64,000 nucleotides of DNA from Enterovibrio norvegicus DSM 15893 (GTDB lineage: Bacteria > Pseudomonadota > Gammaproteobacteria > Enterobacterales > Vibrionaceae): assembly GCF_900115495.1 (NCBI RefSeq), contig NZ_FOWR01000014.1, positions 1 through 64,000 of the forward strand, given 5' to 3'. Each line of letters begins with the position of its first letter. Position 1 is the stretch's first letter. Of the stretch, positions 63,855-64,000 are shown piece by piece. The position numbers and the translations under genes were made by a program. The notes below the pieces were generated by a model, which saw only the letters and a list, made by a program, of their open reading frames with translations, was not told where the DNA came from and did no database searches.

Positions 63855-63878
63855 GCCTCGCAAATGCGAGGCTTTTTT
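63855..63878 (+). terminator. terminator of the ABC transporter gene
   Basis: Seven-base stem GCCTCGC / GCGAGGC with a four-base loop and six T. The remaining bases to 64000 show no gene start that I can support. Confidence 0.92.
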
Positions 63879-64000
63879 GTATTGGTTGTCCCGTCCTAAA
63901 TAAGGTTGGCATGATAGATACGCAATTTGTTCCATGTACATAAGTGAGAACAAGGAATAAAAACGCATCAAAACGTAAGGGTAAATTGTCAGGTCGTGAT

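Overview
The window looks like gammaproteobacterial DNA from the family Vibrionaceae, probably from the smaller chromosome. Supporting signs are the vxrABC-type two-component operon directly after pntAB, and the hutBCD-exbD-exbB-tonB / hutWXZ / hutA heme locus; as I recall, both are on chromosome II in Vibrio cholerae. The genus cannot be fixed from sequence alone (Grimontia, Enterovibrio and Photobacterium are candidates). No rRNA, tRNA, CRISPR array or prophage was seen.

Layout. 1-2056: the end of an IS3-family element has inserted into the 3' end of a DUF417 (RclC-like) gene, which sits in a likely operon with a glutaredoxin, divergent from an RclR-like AraC regulator. 2171-5543: an Lrp/AsnC regulator divergent from an AceE-type 2-oxoacid dehydrogenase E1, resembling mdeR-mdeB of Pseudomonas. 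5584-15575: purine catabolism. 8-oxoguanine deaminase, two purine permeases and hydroxyisourate hydrolase lie on the minus strand; allantoinase, OHCU decarboxylase, allantoicase, ureidoglycolate lyase and membrane urate hydroxylase lie on the plus strand. Together they take urate to glyoxylate and urea. The divergent 425-bp control region carries matching palindromes, but no dedicated regulator gene is in the window.

15576-34490: mixed housekeeping and envelope genes. These include an SgrR-type regulator, an AEC carrier, MsrPQ methionine sulfoxide repair, an L,D-transpeptidase facing the Braun lipoprotein gene, a PCuAC/SCO1 copper-delivery pair, a DUF368 (PopT-type) protein, pirin, a 5'-nucleotidase without a signal peptide, a BASS-type transporter, and several very small proteins. 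34812-42245: pntAB, vxrABC-like genes and a TraF-like outer-membrane protein. 42371-50414: YoaH, a small alarmone-hydrolase-like HD protein, divergent NadE/NadD-like genes, an AraC-like regulator, a PlsC-family acyltransferase, a LysR regulator and a ChrA transporter.

50862-63828: a Gfo/Idh/MocA oxidoreductase, then a full heme-iron locus. It holds the outer-membrane receptor HutA, the TonB-ExbB-ExbD energiser, the HutBCD inner-membrane importer and the HutWXZ heme-handling enzymes, with a Fur-box-like sequence between tonB and hutW. An ABC exporter of the MsbA type follows.

A recurring oddity is short degenerate tandem repeats (6, 13, 15, 17 and 21 bp units) in intergenic DNA, two of which run into the 3' end of a gene. 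No clearly new multi-gene system was found. The most worthwhile leads are the palindromic operators of the urate locus, the mdeB-without-mdeA pair, the two unannotated tiny membrane proteins, and the repeats.
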